Positions 1 through 5,566 of a stretch of DNA of 8,625 nucleotides are shown in pieces. This stretch comes from JACQBY01 sp041486115 (GTDB lineage Bacteria; Nitrospirota; Nitrospiria; JACQBW01). The position numbers and the translations under genes were made by a program. Location of the stretch: positions 1-8,625 of the forward strand of contig JBGPKT010000095.1 in the NCBI GenBank assembly GCA_041486115.1, given 5' to 3'. Within the stretch, counting starts at the first letter, position 1. Every line of letters starts with the position of its first letter. Below the pieces are notes generated by a model. The model was given only the letters and a program-made list of their open reading frames with translations. It made no database searches and was not told the origin of the DNA.

Positions 1-26
1 GGCTCCTTCGTTTTTTCAAATTTTAC

Positions 27-59
27 AAAAAAAAACCCTATGCAAAAGCACAGGGTTTT
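27..59 (-). terminator. Rho-independent terminator (minus strand)
   Basis: On the minus strand an 8-bp stem (AAAACCCT at 32-39 against AGGGTTTT at 52-59) continues, after one A/C mismatch, into a 3-bp TGC/GCA stem closed by a 4-nt loop. The minus-strand transcript then runs through an unbroken U tract (plus-strand A run from position 35 down to 27). The plus strand lacks a matching T run after the hairpin, so the orientation is clear. It sits directly after the stop codon of the small ORF and would also end any read-through from the cytochrome gene. Confidence 0.8.
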
Positions 60-150
60 AAACTCTGAACTCTTTAGCACTTTTTTTGGGTGGTTGCAAT
101 TCTTCGTAAATCAATCCACCAGGCAACTCAATACCAAAATAAACACCCAT
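58..150 (-). CDS. Candidate small protein, 30 aa (33 aa from an upstream ATG)
   Basis: This is a short unrecognised ORF on its own small transcription unit. From the ATG at 150 it encodes 30 residues starting MGVYFGIELPGG and ending KEFRV. An in-frame ATG at 159 would add MYI. The 150 start has GGTGAT seven bases upstream, which could pair with the anti-Shine-Dalgarno end of 16S rRNA; the 159 start has only a weak match. The N-terminal half is fairly hydrophobic and the C-terminal half is charged (EELQPPKKSAKEFR), so membrane association is possible but the hydrophobic part is short. The stop codon touches the base of the terminator hairpin, as expected for a complete small gene. It could instead be chance coding within a small RNA. 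No function is assigned. Confidence 0.33.
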   Translation of the reverse strand: MGVYFGIELPGGLIYEELQPPKKSAKEFRV

Positions 151-202
151 AATGTACATCACCAAAAACAACTATCAGGCGTTTAAAGAGATATCTAAAA
201 AA

Positions 203-231
203 ATAATATCGAAAACAGGGTCAGATGTCAA
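203..231 (-). promoter_or_regulatory. Sigma70-type promoter of the small transcript
   Basis: Read on the minus strand, a perfect -35 TTGACA (231-226) is followed after exactly 17 bp by TATTAT (208-203), five of six matches to the -10 consensus. The predicted start is about position 196. This is the best promoter match in the window. It lies just downstream of the cytochrome stop codon, so the small unit is transcribed independently of that gene. Confidence 0.65.
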
Positions 232-267
232 GAATATTTACCGGGCATTTCTGATCGGTCGAGACGG

Positions 268-708
268 TTATTTTGAATTAAAGGTTCGCTCGTACATCAA
301 TACATACCACGCTTCATCTTCGTCAATGGTGCTTCCGACCATCGGGATCATTGCTGTTCCGGGACTCCCATTCTTAATCACCCAATACAACTCCCCGTCT
401 GTTCTTGCCGAATGAAAAGCCGGATTGGTGAAATTCCGGGGAGAAGGTTCAAGCCCGGTTGCGGCCTGACCATCCCCTTTTCCCTCTTTTCCATGGCAAA
501 CGTAACAGGTGCCTCTTCCTTCAAAAATCTCCTTCCCCTTTGCGATATTCTCAGGGGTAGCTGGAAATGGGTTTTTCATCTCTTTGATCTTCGGCAAGAG
601 GTCTTTGGAAACCCTCGGGAGCAATGGGTCGCGTTCTGCGCCAAAAGCTGGGACGCCGGGAATTAAACAAAACAGCAGTATCAGGCTAAACAGTATGGGC
701 ATGCGCAT
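268..708 (-). CDS. Exported monohaem c-type cytochrome
   Basis: This is a small class I-like cytochrome c, 146 aa, acting as an electron carrier outside the cytoplasmic membrane. Residues 1-23 form a Sec signal peptide with a hydrophobic core and likely cleavage after AFG. A single haem-binding motif CYVCH lies at 68-72, with His72 as the proximal ligand. The segment GTAMIPM at 118-123 offers Met120 or Met123 as distal ligand, and the spacing suits the family. Only one CxxCH is present, so it binds one haem. The upstream ATG (708) has its purine-rich SD touching it, while the second ATG (702, residue 3) has AGAAGAG six bases upstream, so translation more likely starts at 702 (144 aa). It has its own promoter and is not visibly part of an operon. 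The redox partner cannot be told from this window. Confidence 0.92.
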   Translation of the reverse strand: MRMPILFSLILLFCLIPGVPAFGAERDPLLPRVSKDLLPKIKEMKNPFPATPENIAKGKEIFEGRGTCYVCHGKEGKGDGQAATGLEPSPRNFTNPAFHSARTDGELYWVIKNGSPGTAMIPMVGSTIDEDEAWYVLMYERTFNSK

Positions 709-752
709 CTCTTCTTCATCGTTTATATTTATTGTGGGTTAAAATTTGAGTG

Positions 753-782
753 ATCTTAGCATAAAGGAGAAGCCTCTGCCAA
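753..782 (-). promoter_or_regulatory. Extended -10 promoter of the cytochrome c gene
   Basis: On the minus strand TTGGCA (782-777, five of six to consensus) is followed by an 18-bp spacer and TAAGAT (758-753, four of six), directly preceded by TGC, which makes an extended -10 element. The predicted start near 746 gives a leader of about 40 nt. The 109-bp gap between this gene and the lipoprotein gene holds this promoter; I saw no convincing terminator in it. Confidence 0.5.
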
Positions 783-817
783 CCAGAATTCAAAAAATAA
801 AATTGAGGTTAGGGTAT

Positions 818-2824
818 TTACTGAGTTGTACCTGTCGTTACCACAGCACGAGGATTTGTTCCAGCAAGATTAACAGATGTCGCTGTTCCAAGAACCCCGA
901 ATTGATCTAAAGTATAAGATGTTATGTAATCTGAACCTGAGTTTGCAACATAAGCAAACCTGCCAGAAATATCGATGACTATCCCGAACGGAACACTACC
1001 ATTACTTAGGAATGTATCTCCAGACTTACCGATCAGGGCACCTGTTTTGGAATCGATGCCATAAGTCGAAATGTAATCAGATTGTGAAATGGTCACAAAT
1101 GCAAATCTCCCCGCAGGATCAACGGTTATGGAAACAGGCGTGCCTCCCAGTGCCATAGTCGTCGCAAAGATCAAGGAACCTGAATTTGAAAAGGTATTTG
1201 ATATGCTAAACTCCACCAAATTATTATTATTTGAAAGTAAATCTGTCACATATGCAAAATTCCCGGAAGGCTCCACAATCATTGAAGAAGGGAGGGTCCC
1301 TGATCCGAATGGACTTCCAGTGATGGGCAACGATAACGCCCCGGTTACTGGATCCAGCAAATAAGCCTCAACGTCCGAATTTCCTGTGGTTGGGTTATAC
1401 CCTGCATAAAGGTACTGGCCTGTGGGATCAATGCTCAGCGTTTGAGGATAGGTTCCAACGGTAAATGGAGAACCGCTTGAAGTTTGTTCGCTCAGAGAAC
1501 CATCTGATCCAATAGCATACAGTCCTATATTATTGGAACTATAATTTGCGACGTAAACAAATCTTCCGGAAGGATCAACCGCGATAGAATTAGGAAGCAA
1601 GTTCGTTGTTATCGCCGCACTTGTGGACGTGAGTACACCTGTTATCGGGTCAATCCTATAAGCTGAAACCGTATTATCACCCGAATTGGCCACATAAACA
1701 TACTGGCCCGATGGATCTGCGGTAATTGCCAAAGGGTTTGTTCCGGCTCCACAATTAAGAATGGTGGAACAGGAGACGGAAGAAAGCGTGCCTAGCACTG
1801 AATCAATTTTATAAATTGACACATCAGCAGAACCGTAGTTGGCCGTATAAGCAAACTTTGGAATATAGGTCACTGCCGCATTTCCTTTACTCATTGCGAT
1901 GGCAAAACTCCCCGACCGGCTTCGCATCGTTCCGGTATTAGTCAATGCCCCAGTCCCCGGAGCAATCGTATACTCCCAGACATCATTCGATCCCGCATTG
2001 GCAACATAGACAAACTGCCCTGAAGGATCAACAATAATAGAAACCGGATTCGTCCCGGCGTTAAAAGGACTTCCGCTCACCGGGCTCAATGCGCCTGTAT
2101 TCGTAATGCTATAGGCTGAAACCGTTCCATCGGTATAATTGGTCACATAAACATACTTTCCCGAAGGATCAATAATAAGAGAGTCGGAACCGGTTCCGGC
2201 TGACACACTTCCAATCGGAGACAATGTTCCAGTCGTATTGATGCTATTAGAAAACTTAATGCTATATTCCCATATCCTGTTGTTGCCGTTATCAGCCACA
2301 TACAAATACAGTCCTGAAGGGTCTATTGCTATCGATTCAGGTTTTGCAGCTCCTCCAATAAAAGTGTATCCGTTTGGTCTTAATAAGCCGGTAGCAGAAT
2401 TTATCGAATAAACCGATACTGTCCCATCGTTCTTATTGGCGACATACGCAAAGCGGGGGAATTCCGGAACCGTTACGGCCACCGTAGCACTTTTGGTCGA
2501 ATCGGCAACACTGGTAGCAGTCACATGATAAGTTTGGGGTATATTCGGAGCCGTATAACTTCCCAAACTATTGATAGTTCCTCCACCGGCTTCGGTAATG
2601 CTCCAGGTCACATTTTGATTAGAGCTTCCTGAAATTGAGGCAGAAAAGAGTTGGTTTTTTCCAGCCGGGACAAATGCCAAAGACGGGGAAACTGAAACGG
2701 AAATTACAGAAGGAGGTGTGGATGTCGATCCACCACCCCCGCCACACGAATAAAGATGAAAACAAAAAAGGAACGTAATCAATAAAACAGTAACGGAGTT
2801 TCCTTTTATTTTCAGAATTTTCAT
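818..2824 (-). CDS. YVTN-type beta-propeller lipoprotein with N-terminal Ig-like domain
   Basis: This is a predicted envelope lipoprotein of 668 aa. A signal sequence (residues 1-26) ends in the lipobox LYSC, with Cys27 as the lipidation site followed by five glycines. Residues 39-120 resemble a bacterial Ig-like (BIG2-type) domain, with the pattern VSP..G..Q.F.A...VTW and G.Y.AP. From residue 124 on there are eleven repeats of the DPSG..VYVAN..(D/N)..(V/I)..Y type, at about 125, 167, 218, 266, 324, 369, 417, 465, 517, 568 and 617. They belong to the YVTN/lactonase-like propeller superfamily. An internal linker at about 303-322 divides them into four and seven blades. The start is supported by GGAAG six bases upstream. 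The role is unknown; binding or surface scaffolding is likelier than lactonase activity, for which I see no evidence. Confidence 0.92.
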   Translation of the reverse strand: MKILKIKGNSVTVLLITFLFCFHLYSCGGGGGSTSTPPSVISVSVSPSLAFVPAGKNQLFSASISGSSNQNVTWSITEAGGGTINSLGSYTAPNIPQTYHVTATSVADSTKSATVAVTVPEFPRFAYVANKNDGTVSVYSINSATGLLRPNGYTFIGGAAKPESIAIDPSGLYLYVADNGNNRIWEYSIKFSNSINTTGTLSPIGSVSAGTGSDSLIIDPSGKYVYVTNYTDGTVSAYSITNTGALSPVSGSPFNAGTNPVSIIVDPSGQFVYVANAGSNDVWEYTIAPGTGALTNTGTMRSRSGSFAIAMSKGNAAVTYIPKFAYTANYGSADVSIYKIDSVLGTLSSVSCSTILNCGAGTNPLAITADPSGQYVYVANSGDNTVSAYRIDPITGVLTSTSAAITTNLLPNSIAVDPSGRFVYVANYSSNNIGLYAIGSDGSLSEQTSSGSPFTVGTYPQTLSIDPTGQYLYAGYNPTTGNSDVEAYLLDPVTGALSLPITGSPFGSGTLPSSMIVEPSGNFAYVTDLLSNNNNLVEFSISNTFSNSGSLIFATTMALGGTPVSITVDPAGRFAFVTISQSDYISTYGIDSKTGALIGKSGDTFLSNGSVPFGIVIDISGRFAYVANSGSDYITSYTLDQFGVLGTATSVNLAGTNPRAVVTTGTTQ
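821..1861 (-). repeat. Seven-blade YVTN propeller segment (repeats 5-11)
   Basis: Residues 322-668 of the lipoprotein contain seven repeats of 45-55 residues, starting at FAYTANYG (about 324) and then 369, 417, 465, 517, 568 and 617. Seven blades make a complete propeller in this family. The segment closes with GTNPRAVVTTG at the C terminus. The repeats are clear at protein level but diverged at DNA level, so this is an old duplication, not a recent tandem array. Confidence 0.75.
1865..2452 (-). repeat. Four-blade partial YVTN propeller segment (repeats 1-4)
   Basis: Residues 125-320 hold four repeats, at about 125 (FAYVANKNDG), 167, 218 and 266. They are followed by a closing segment, SFAIAMSKGNAAVTY, of the kind that ends propellers of this type. 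The next repeat (FAYTANYG) starts afresh without a DPSG lead-in, exactly as the first repeat does after the Ig-like domain. This segment therefore looks like a shortened copy of the seven-blade unit. Confidence 0.6.
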
Positions 2825-2830
2825 AAAAAT

Positions 2831-2862
2831 CTTCCAAAGTATAAAATTTATTCATTTTACCA
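2831..2862 (-). promoter_or_regulatory. Extended -10 promoter and SD of the propeller lipoprotein gene
   Basis: On the minus strand TGG-TAAAAT (2862-2854) is an extended -10 element with five of six matches; no good -35 is visible at the usual distance. The predicted start near 2847 gives a leader of about 22 nt containing GGAAG (2835-2831), six bases before the ATG. The surrounding 111-bp gap down to nth is very AT-rich, so chance matches are a risk. Confidence 0.35.
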
Positions 2863-2935
2863 TATTTTGATAATATTTTATAGTAAATTTGATACTTCAA
2901 ATAAGGATAAATTTTATCAAAAACAATTGATTTTA

Positions 2936-3559
2936 TTACCATTTTCCTTTGCTTAAACACCTATTGTAAAACAAACATCCCTCACATTCTGGATTTTTAG
3001 CTTTGCAGGTATAACGGCCGAATAATAAAATCTGGAGGGAGGTTTTTGACCACTTTTCCGGTGGAAAGAATCTCTGTAAATCAAACTCAATGACTTCTGG
3101 ATCTTCCGATTTTGTTAAACCCAATCTGTTTGTTACCCTTTTAACATGCGTATCGACGACGATGGCTGGCTGTTTAAACCACCCCCCTAAAATCACATTG
3201 GCAGTTTTTCTCCCAACGCCAGGAAGCGTTGTTAATTCTTCAATAGTTTCAGGCACCTTACCATTAAAAAATTCAACTATTACTTTACATGCTGAAATGA
3301 CATTTTTTGCCTTGTTTTTATAAAATCCGGTCGGCTTGATCTCTGATTCAAAAGAGGAAAGATCGGCTTTGGCATAATCTTTGGCAGTTTTATATTTTTT
3401 AAATAGGAATCGGGTCACTTTGTTAACTCGCTCGTCGGTGCATTGGGCCGAAAGGATCGTGGCGACTAACAGTTCGAGCGGATTAGAGTGATTTAATTCA
3501 ATTTCAGGCTCTGGTACTGCCTGATCAAATAGCTTCAACATTGGATTGGCAGAAATCAT
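2936..3559 (-). CDS. nth: Endonuclease III (DNA glycosylase/AP lyase)
   Basis: This base-excision repair enzyme removes oxidised pyrimidines and cleaves the resulting abasic site. At 207 aa it is close to the usual length. The helix-hairpin-helix LPGVGRKTAN lies at 112-121 and supplies the catalytic Lys118; the catalytic Asp136 is in VDTHVKR. The C-terminal [4Fe-4S] cluster motif is intact as C-x6-C-x2-C-x5-C at Cys185, 192, 195 and 201. The start at 3559 is supported by TGAGG seven bases upstream, which overlaps the queC stop codon. Nine bases separate the two genes, so nth is very probably translated from the queC mRNA by coupling. An in-frame Met7 is a less supported alternative. Nothing is missing or unusual in the protein. 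Confidence 0.97.
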   Translation of the reverse strand: MISANPMLKLFDQAVPEPEIELNHSNPLELLVATILSAQCTDERVNKVTRFLFKKYKTAKDYAKADLSSFESEIKPTGFYKNKAKNVISACKVIVEFFNGKVPETIEELTTLPGVGRKTANVILGGWFKQPAIVVDTHVKRVTNRLGLTKSEDPEVIEFDLQRFFPPEKWSKTSLQILLFGRYTCKAKNPECEGCLFYNRCLSKGKW

Positions 3560-3566
3560 TTCTTTG

Positions 3567-3571
3567 CCTCA
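3567..3571 (-). promoter_or_regulatory. Ribosome binding site of nth, overlapping the queC stop
   Basis: TGAGG on the minus strand (3571-3567) contains the queC stop codon TGA and acts as the SD for the nth ATG seven bases downstream. Ribosomes ending queC would sit on the nth start, which implies translational coupling. Confidence 0.7.
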
Positions 3572-4261
3572 TTCGGCATAGAAAAGAGGGTCTTTTGTTT
3601 CGGCTTCCGCGAATCCTTTTTTTCTTAAAAGGCAGCTATCGCATCTTCCGCAACTTAGTCCAACCGGTAAAGGGTCATAACAGCTATGTGTTAAGTGATA
3701 CGGGATGCCCAGTTCTTTTCCTTTTTTGACAATCTCCCCTTTAGTCATATAAAGAAGCGGCGCACGGATTTCAAGCGGAGGATTATTTTTTCCTTTGGTG
3801 TCCAGGGCGAGGTTTGCCATCTCTTCAAAGGTCTTTAAATAGTCTGGCCGGCAATCGGGGTACCCGCTGTAATCAAGGATATTCGCCCCGATATAGATCG
3901 CCTGGCTGGAGGTGATTTCGGCGAAAGCCATCGCGAACGACAAAAAGATCGTGTTTCGCCCGGGCACATAGGTAATCGGGATAGTACCTGACATTTCAGT
4001 AATACTTCTATCTTTGGGAACCGCGATATCATCGGTCAGGGCTGAACCGCCGATCTGTCTTAGGTCAATTTTGACAATTTGATGTGGAACTTTGTAATAG
4101 TCTGCCACTTTTTTTGCGCTTTCAAGTTCAATGGCATGCCTCTGGCCATAATCAAAGCTTAAGGCATGAACTTTCTCCCTCTTTTCTTTGGAAATCGCCA
4201 AAACGGTGGTTGAATCTAATCCGCCGCTGACCAGGATTATGACATGATTGTTTTTATTCAT
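3569..4261 (-). CDS. queC: 7-cyano-7-deazaguanine (preQ0) synthase
   Basis: This ATP-dependent enzyme converts 7-carboxy-7-deazaguanine to preQ0 in the queuosine tRNA modification pathway, in the cytoplasm. Counting from the ATG at 4261 it is 230 aa, the usual length. The PP-loop SGGLDS is at 12-17, YVPGRN at 98-103, and the C-terminal zinc site uses Cys194, Cys204, Cys207 and Cys210 in the family pattern CY.P...G..CG.CDSC.LR. The frame stays open to a TTG at 4273 (234 aa), but that start has no SD and would lie only about six bases from the predicted transcription start. The 4261 ATG has a TGAG seven bases upstream, so I prefer it. It is the first gene of a two-gene unit with nth. No other queuosine gene and no preQ1 riboswitch is seen; the leader is too short for one. 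Confidence 0.96.
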   Translation of the reverse strand: MNKNNHVIILVSGGLDSTTVLAISKEKREKVHALSFDYGQRHAIELESAKKVADYYKVPHQIVKIDLRQIGGSALTDDIAVPKDRSITEMSGTIPITYVPGRNTIFLSFAMAFAEITSSQAIYIGANILDYSGYPDCRPDYLKTFEEMANLALDTKGKNNPPLEIRAPLLYMTKGEIVKKGKELGIPYHLTHSCYDPLPVGLSCGRCDSCLLRKKGFAEAETKDPLFYAE

Positions 4262-4277
4262 AAAAAGGCTCAAGTTA

Positions 4278-4307
4278 TTGGCATTATTTTAACATTTGTA
4301 ATAAAAT
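4278..4307 (+). promoter_or_regulatory. Upstream promoter of the plus-strand lipoprotein gene
   Basis: TTGGCA (4278-4283, five of six) is followed by an 18-bp spacer and TAAAAT (4302-4307, five of six). The predicted start is around 4314, about three bases before the ATG at 4317. That fits the absence of any SD, because the mRNA would be nearly leaderless. Confidence 0.45.
4286..4294 (-). promoter_or_regulatory. Candidate extended -10 of queC-nth
   Basis: On the minus strand TGT-TAAAAT (4294-4286) is an extended -10 element with five of six matches and no convincing -35. The predicted start is about 4279, eighteen bases before the queC ATG at 4261. It overlaps the plus-strand promoter elements of the divergent lipoprotein gene, so the two directions could interfere with each other. 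Confidence 0.4.
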
Positions 4308-4318
4308 GATACTATAAT
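4289..4318 (+). promoter_or_regulatory. Second, overlapping sigma70-like promoter covering the start codon
   Basis: TTAACA (4289-4294, five of six) with an 18-bp spacer and a perfect TATAAT (4313-4318) lies eleven bases, about one helical turn, downstream of the other candidate. Its -10 box includes the first two bases of the ATG at 4317, so a transcript from it would start near 4325 and lack that start codon. It is either non-productive, used for a shorter product, or a chance match in AT-rich DNA. Confidence 0.35.
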
Positions 4319-5522
4319 GATTTGCTTTAAAAAGCCTCTTTTATTGAGTTTTTTGTTGCTTGGGTTAAATGGATGCGGACTTCCTGCCGGTCCGGCAGTT
4401 CCCCCTTCTTTTGCGACTTTATCTACTTTTCTTATCCTGCCAACCGTCAATAATGACTTGATTAATCCTCAAATCGCGGTAGATAGCTCAAGCAGGGTTT
4501 TTGTCACTTGGCAGGATACCGCCTCAACTCAAATTTATTTTTATTCCTTTATTGATGGTTCTCCCGTTCCTCCGCCACCGTCTATTCCTATTCCAGGCTC
4601 AACAGGGGGGTCTTTCCCCAGAATGACAACCGATGGAAACGGAAATGCCTATGTGATCTGGTTCTCCAGTAATCAAATCTTTCTGAATTTTGGGACATCG
4701 TCTGGCTTTCAAACCACTCCGGTTAAAATTTCAACCACAATAGTTCCCACTCCCCAATTTGGAGTAGCTCCTCCCGCAGACATTACCTACGATTCAGGTA
4801 GTAGCAGTCTCTATGTTTCATGGAGTCAGTGCAGTACCTGTCCACCATCGCCCGGCACAATAAATGATATTTTCTATGCTACAATACCTATTGCCAATCC
4901 TTTACCCAACCCCTTTATCGTTACAAGCAATAATAGCCCAAACACATTTTTGGAGTACCCTAAAATCAAGCTATTTGGGGGATCCCCTTACATCGTTTAT
5001 CAATCAACAGGTCTAACCAGTCCACAAAGCGGTCTTTATCTCTCCACGTTGTCTACTCCACTATATGTGGCAGGAAGTCAGGCAACTGCCTCTAACGCAT
5101 CGCTCGGAGTCGATAGCAGCGGAAATAGTTATGTTGCCTGGAATCCGACTCAAACCAGTGATGTCTATTTCAACATGTTACCGGCAGGGAACACCCTGTT
5201 TAATTCTCCCGCCCTCAACCTTTCCAATAAACCCTCTACGTATGGACCTGCCCTGGTTCTGGATTCGAGCCAGTACGTTTATGTGGCTTACTTTTCAAAG
5301 CCGGCTTTTCAATCAACCTATGATGTCTTTTTAACCCGGACGACGAACCGCGGAAGTATATTTACAGATGCGTATGATATTTCAAATACCCAGGGAGACA
5401 GTTCTTCTTATGCACCCGGAATCGCCGTTACCAGGAAGACCGGCTATATCGTTTGGGATGATAACAGCTATTCAGGAAATGGAAATCATCAGATCCTGTT
5501 ACAAAAAATACTCCTGCATTAA
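4317..5522 (+). CDS. Predicted lipoprotein with seven degenerate beta-propeller motifs
   Basis: This unrecognised secreted protein of 401 aa is the only convincing plus-strand gene in the window. Two lysines and a hydrophobic stretch lead to the lipobox LNGC, with Cys20 as the probable lipid anchor. Seven copies of a short motif (D-[SG]-x-x-x-[VAS]-[YF]-V-x-[WY]) lie at about 55-65, 104-115, 158-169, 218-228, 264-275, 314-325 and 369-380, for example VDSSGNSYVAW and TTDGNGNAYVIW. This suggests one seven-bladed propeller of the BNR/sialidase-like fold class. I see no catalytic signature for sialidase, so enzymatic activity is not claimed. Prolines are frequent at 83-93. The ATG has no SD; the next in-frame candidates are TTG codons at 4344 and later, which would lose the basic n-region. 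It is convergent with the ABC operon. Confidence 0.85.
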   Translation: MICFKKPLLLSFLLLGLNGCGLPAGPAVPPSFATLSTFLILPTVNNDLINPQIAVDSSSRVFVTWQDTASTQIYFYSFIDGSPVPPPPSIPIPGSTGGSFPRMTTDGNGNAYVIWFSSNQIFLNFGTSSGFQTTPVKISTTIVPTPQFGVAPPADITYDSGSSSLYVSWSQCSTCPPSPGTINDIFYATIPIANPLPNPFIVTSNNSPNTFLEYPKIKLFGGSPYIVYQSTGLTSPQSGLYLSTLSTPLYVAGSQATASNASLGVDSSGNSYVAWNPTQTSDVYFNMLPAGNTLFNSPALNLSNKPSTYGPALVLDSSQYVYVAYFSKPAFQSTYDVFLTRTTNRGSIFTDAYDISNTQGDSSSYAPGIAVTRKTGYIVWDDNSYSGNGNHQILLQKILLH

Positions 5523-5566
5523 AATAAAGAAACGAAATGACAAATTCGAGGGGAATAAAAGCTGGC

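Larger units (their letters stand above)
27..196 (-). ncRNA. Candidate ~170-nt independent small transcript (small mRNA or sRNA)
   Basis: A near-consensus promoter at 203-231 predicts a transcript starting near 196 and ending in the terminator at 27-59, about 170 nt. The RNA could be structured. GGTGG-A-TTG (minus strand, 120-112) can pair with CAACCACC (96-89) around a 15-nt loop. CTCTTTA near the 5' end (190-184) can pair with TAAAGAG (76-70), bringing the two ends together just before the terminator. This is what a structured regulatory RNA would show, but the same RNA also carries a 30-33 codon ORF, so a small mRNA is equally possible. I do not recognise it as a named RNA family, and end-to-end pairing alone is not enough to call it 6S RNA. 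Confidence 0.35.

Noticed and set aside
152..415. Plus-strand 87-codon open frame with a protein-like N-terminal half
   Set aside because: It has no SD, runs antisense through the small transcription unit and the 3' end of the well-supported cytochrome gene, and its second half mirrors cytochrome codons.
1089..1364. Plus-strand open frame inside the propeller lipoprotein gene
   Set aside because: It is antisense to a repetitive, strongly supported coding region and reads as the reverse image of the repeats.
2905..2935. Possible terminator after nth (ATCAA/TTGAT and GATAAA/TTTATC inverted repeats)
   Set aside because: Stems are five to six bases and almost all A-T, and no proper U run follows. 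AT richness explains them.
2619..2960. Minus-strand frame overlapping the start of the propeller gene and the end of nth
   Set aside because: It crosses an AT-rich intergenic region and two supported genes in another frame, and has no recognisable domain.
3090..3323. Plus-strand frame opposite nth
   Set aside because: It is antisense to the helix-hairpin-helix and catalytic region of nth and has no independent support.
3835..4032. Minus-strand frame inside queC
   Set aside because: It lies in a different frame of a gene with intact PP-loop and zinc motifs.
4262..4316. preQ1 riboswitch upstream of queC
   Set aside because: The predicted leader is about 18 nt, too short for any known preQ1 aptamer, and no pseudoknot pattern is visible.
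5065..5334. Plus-strand frame inside the lipoprotein gene at 4317-5522
   Set aside because: It is an out-of-frame reading of the propeller repeats with no signal or domain.
5523..5566. Bidirectional terminator between the convergent lipoprotein and DUF4340 genes
   Set aside because: The gap has only a 4-bp AAGC/GCTT stem with a two-base loop, so termination here is not supported by sequence.
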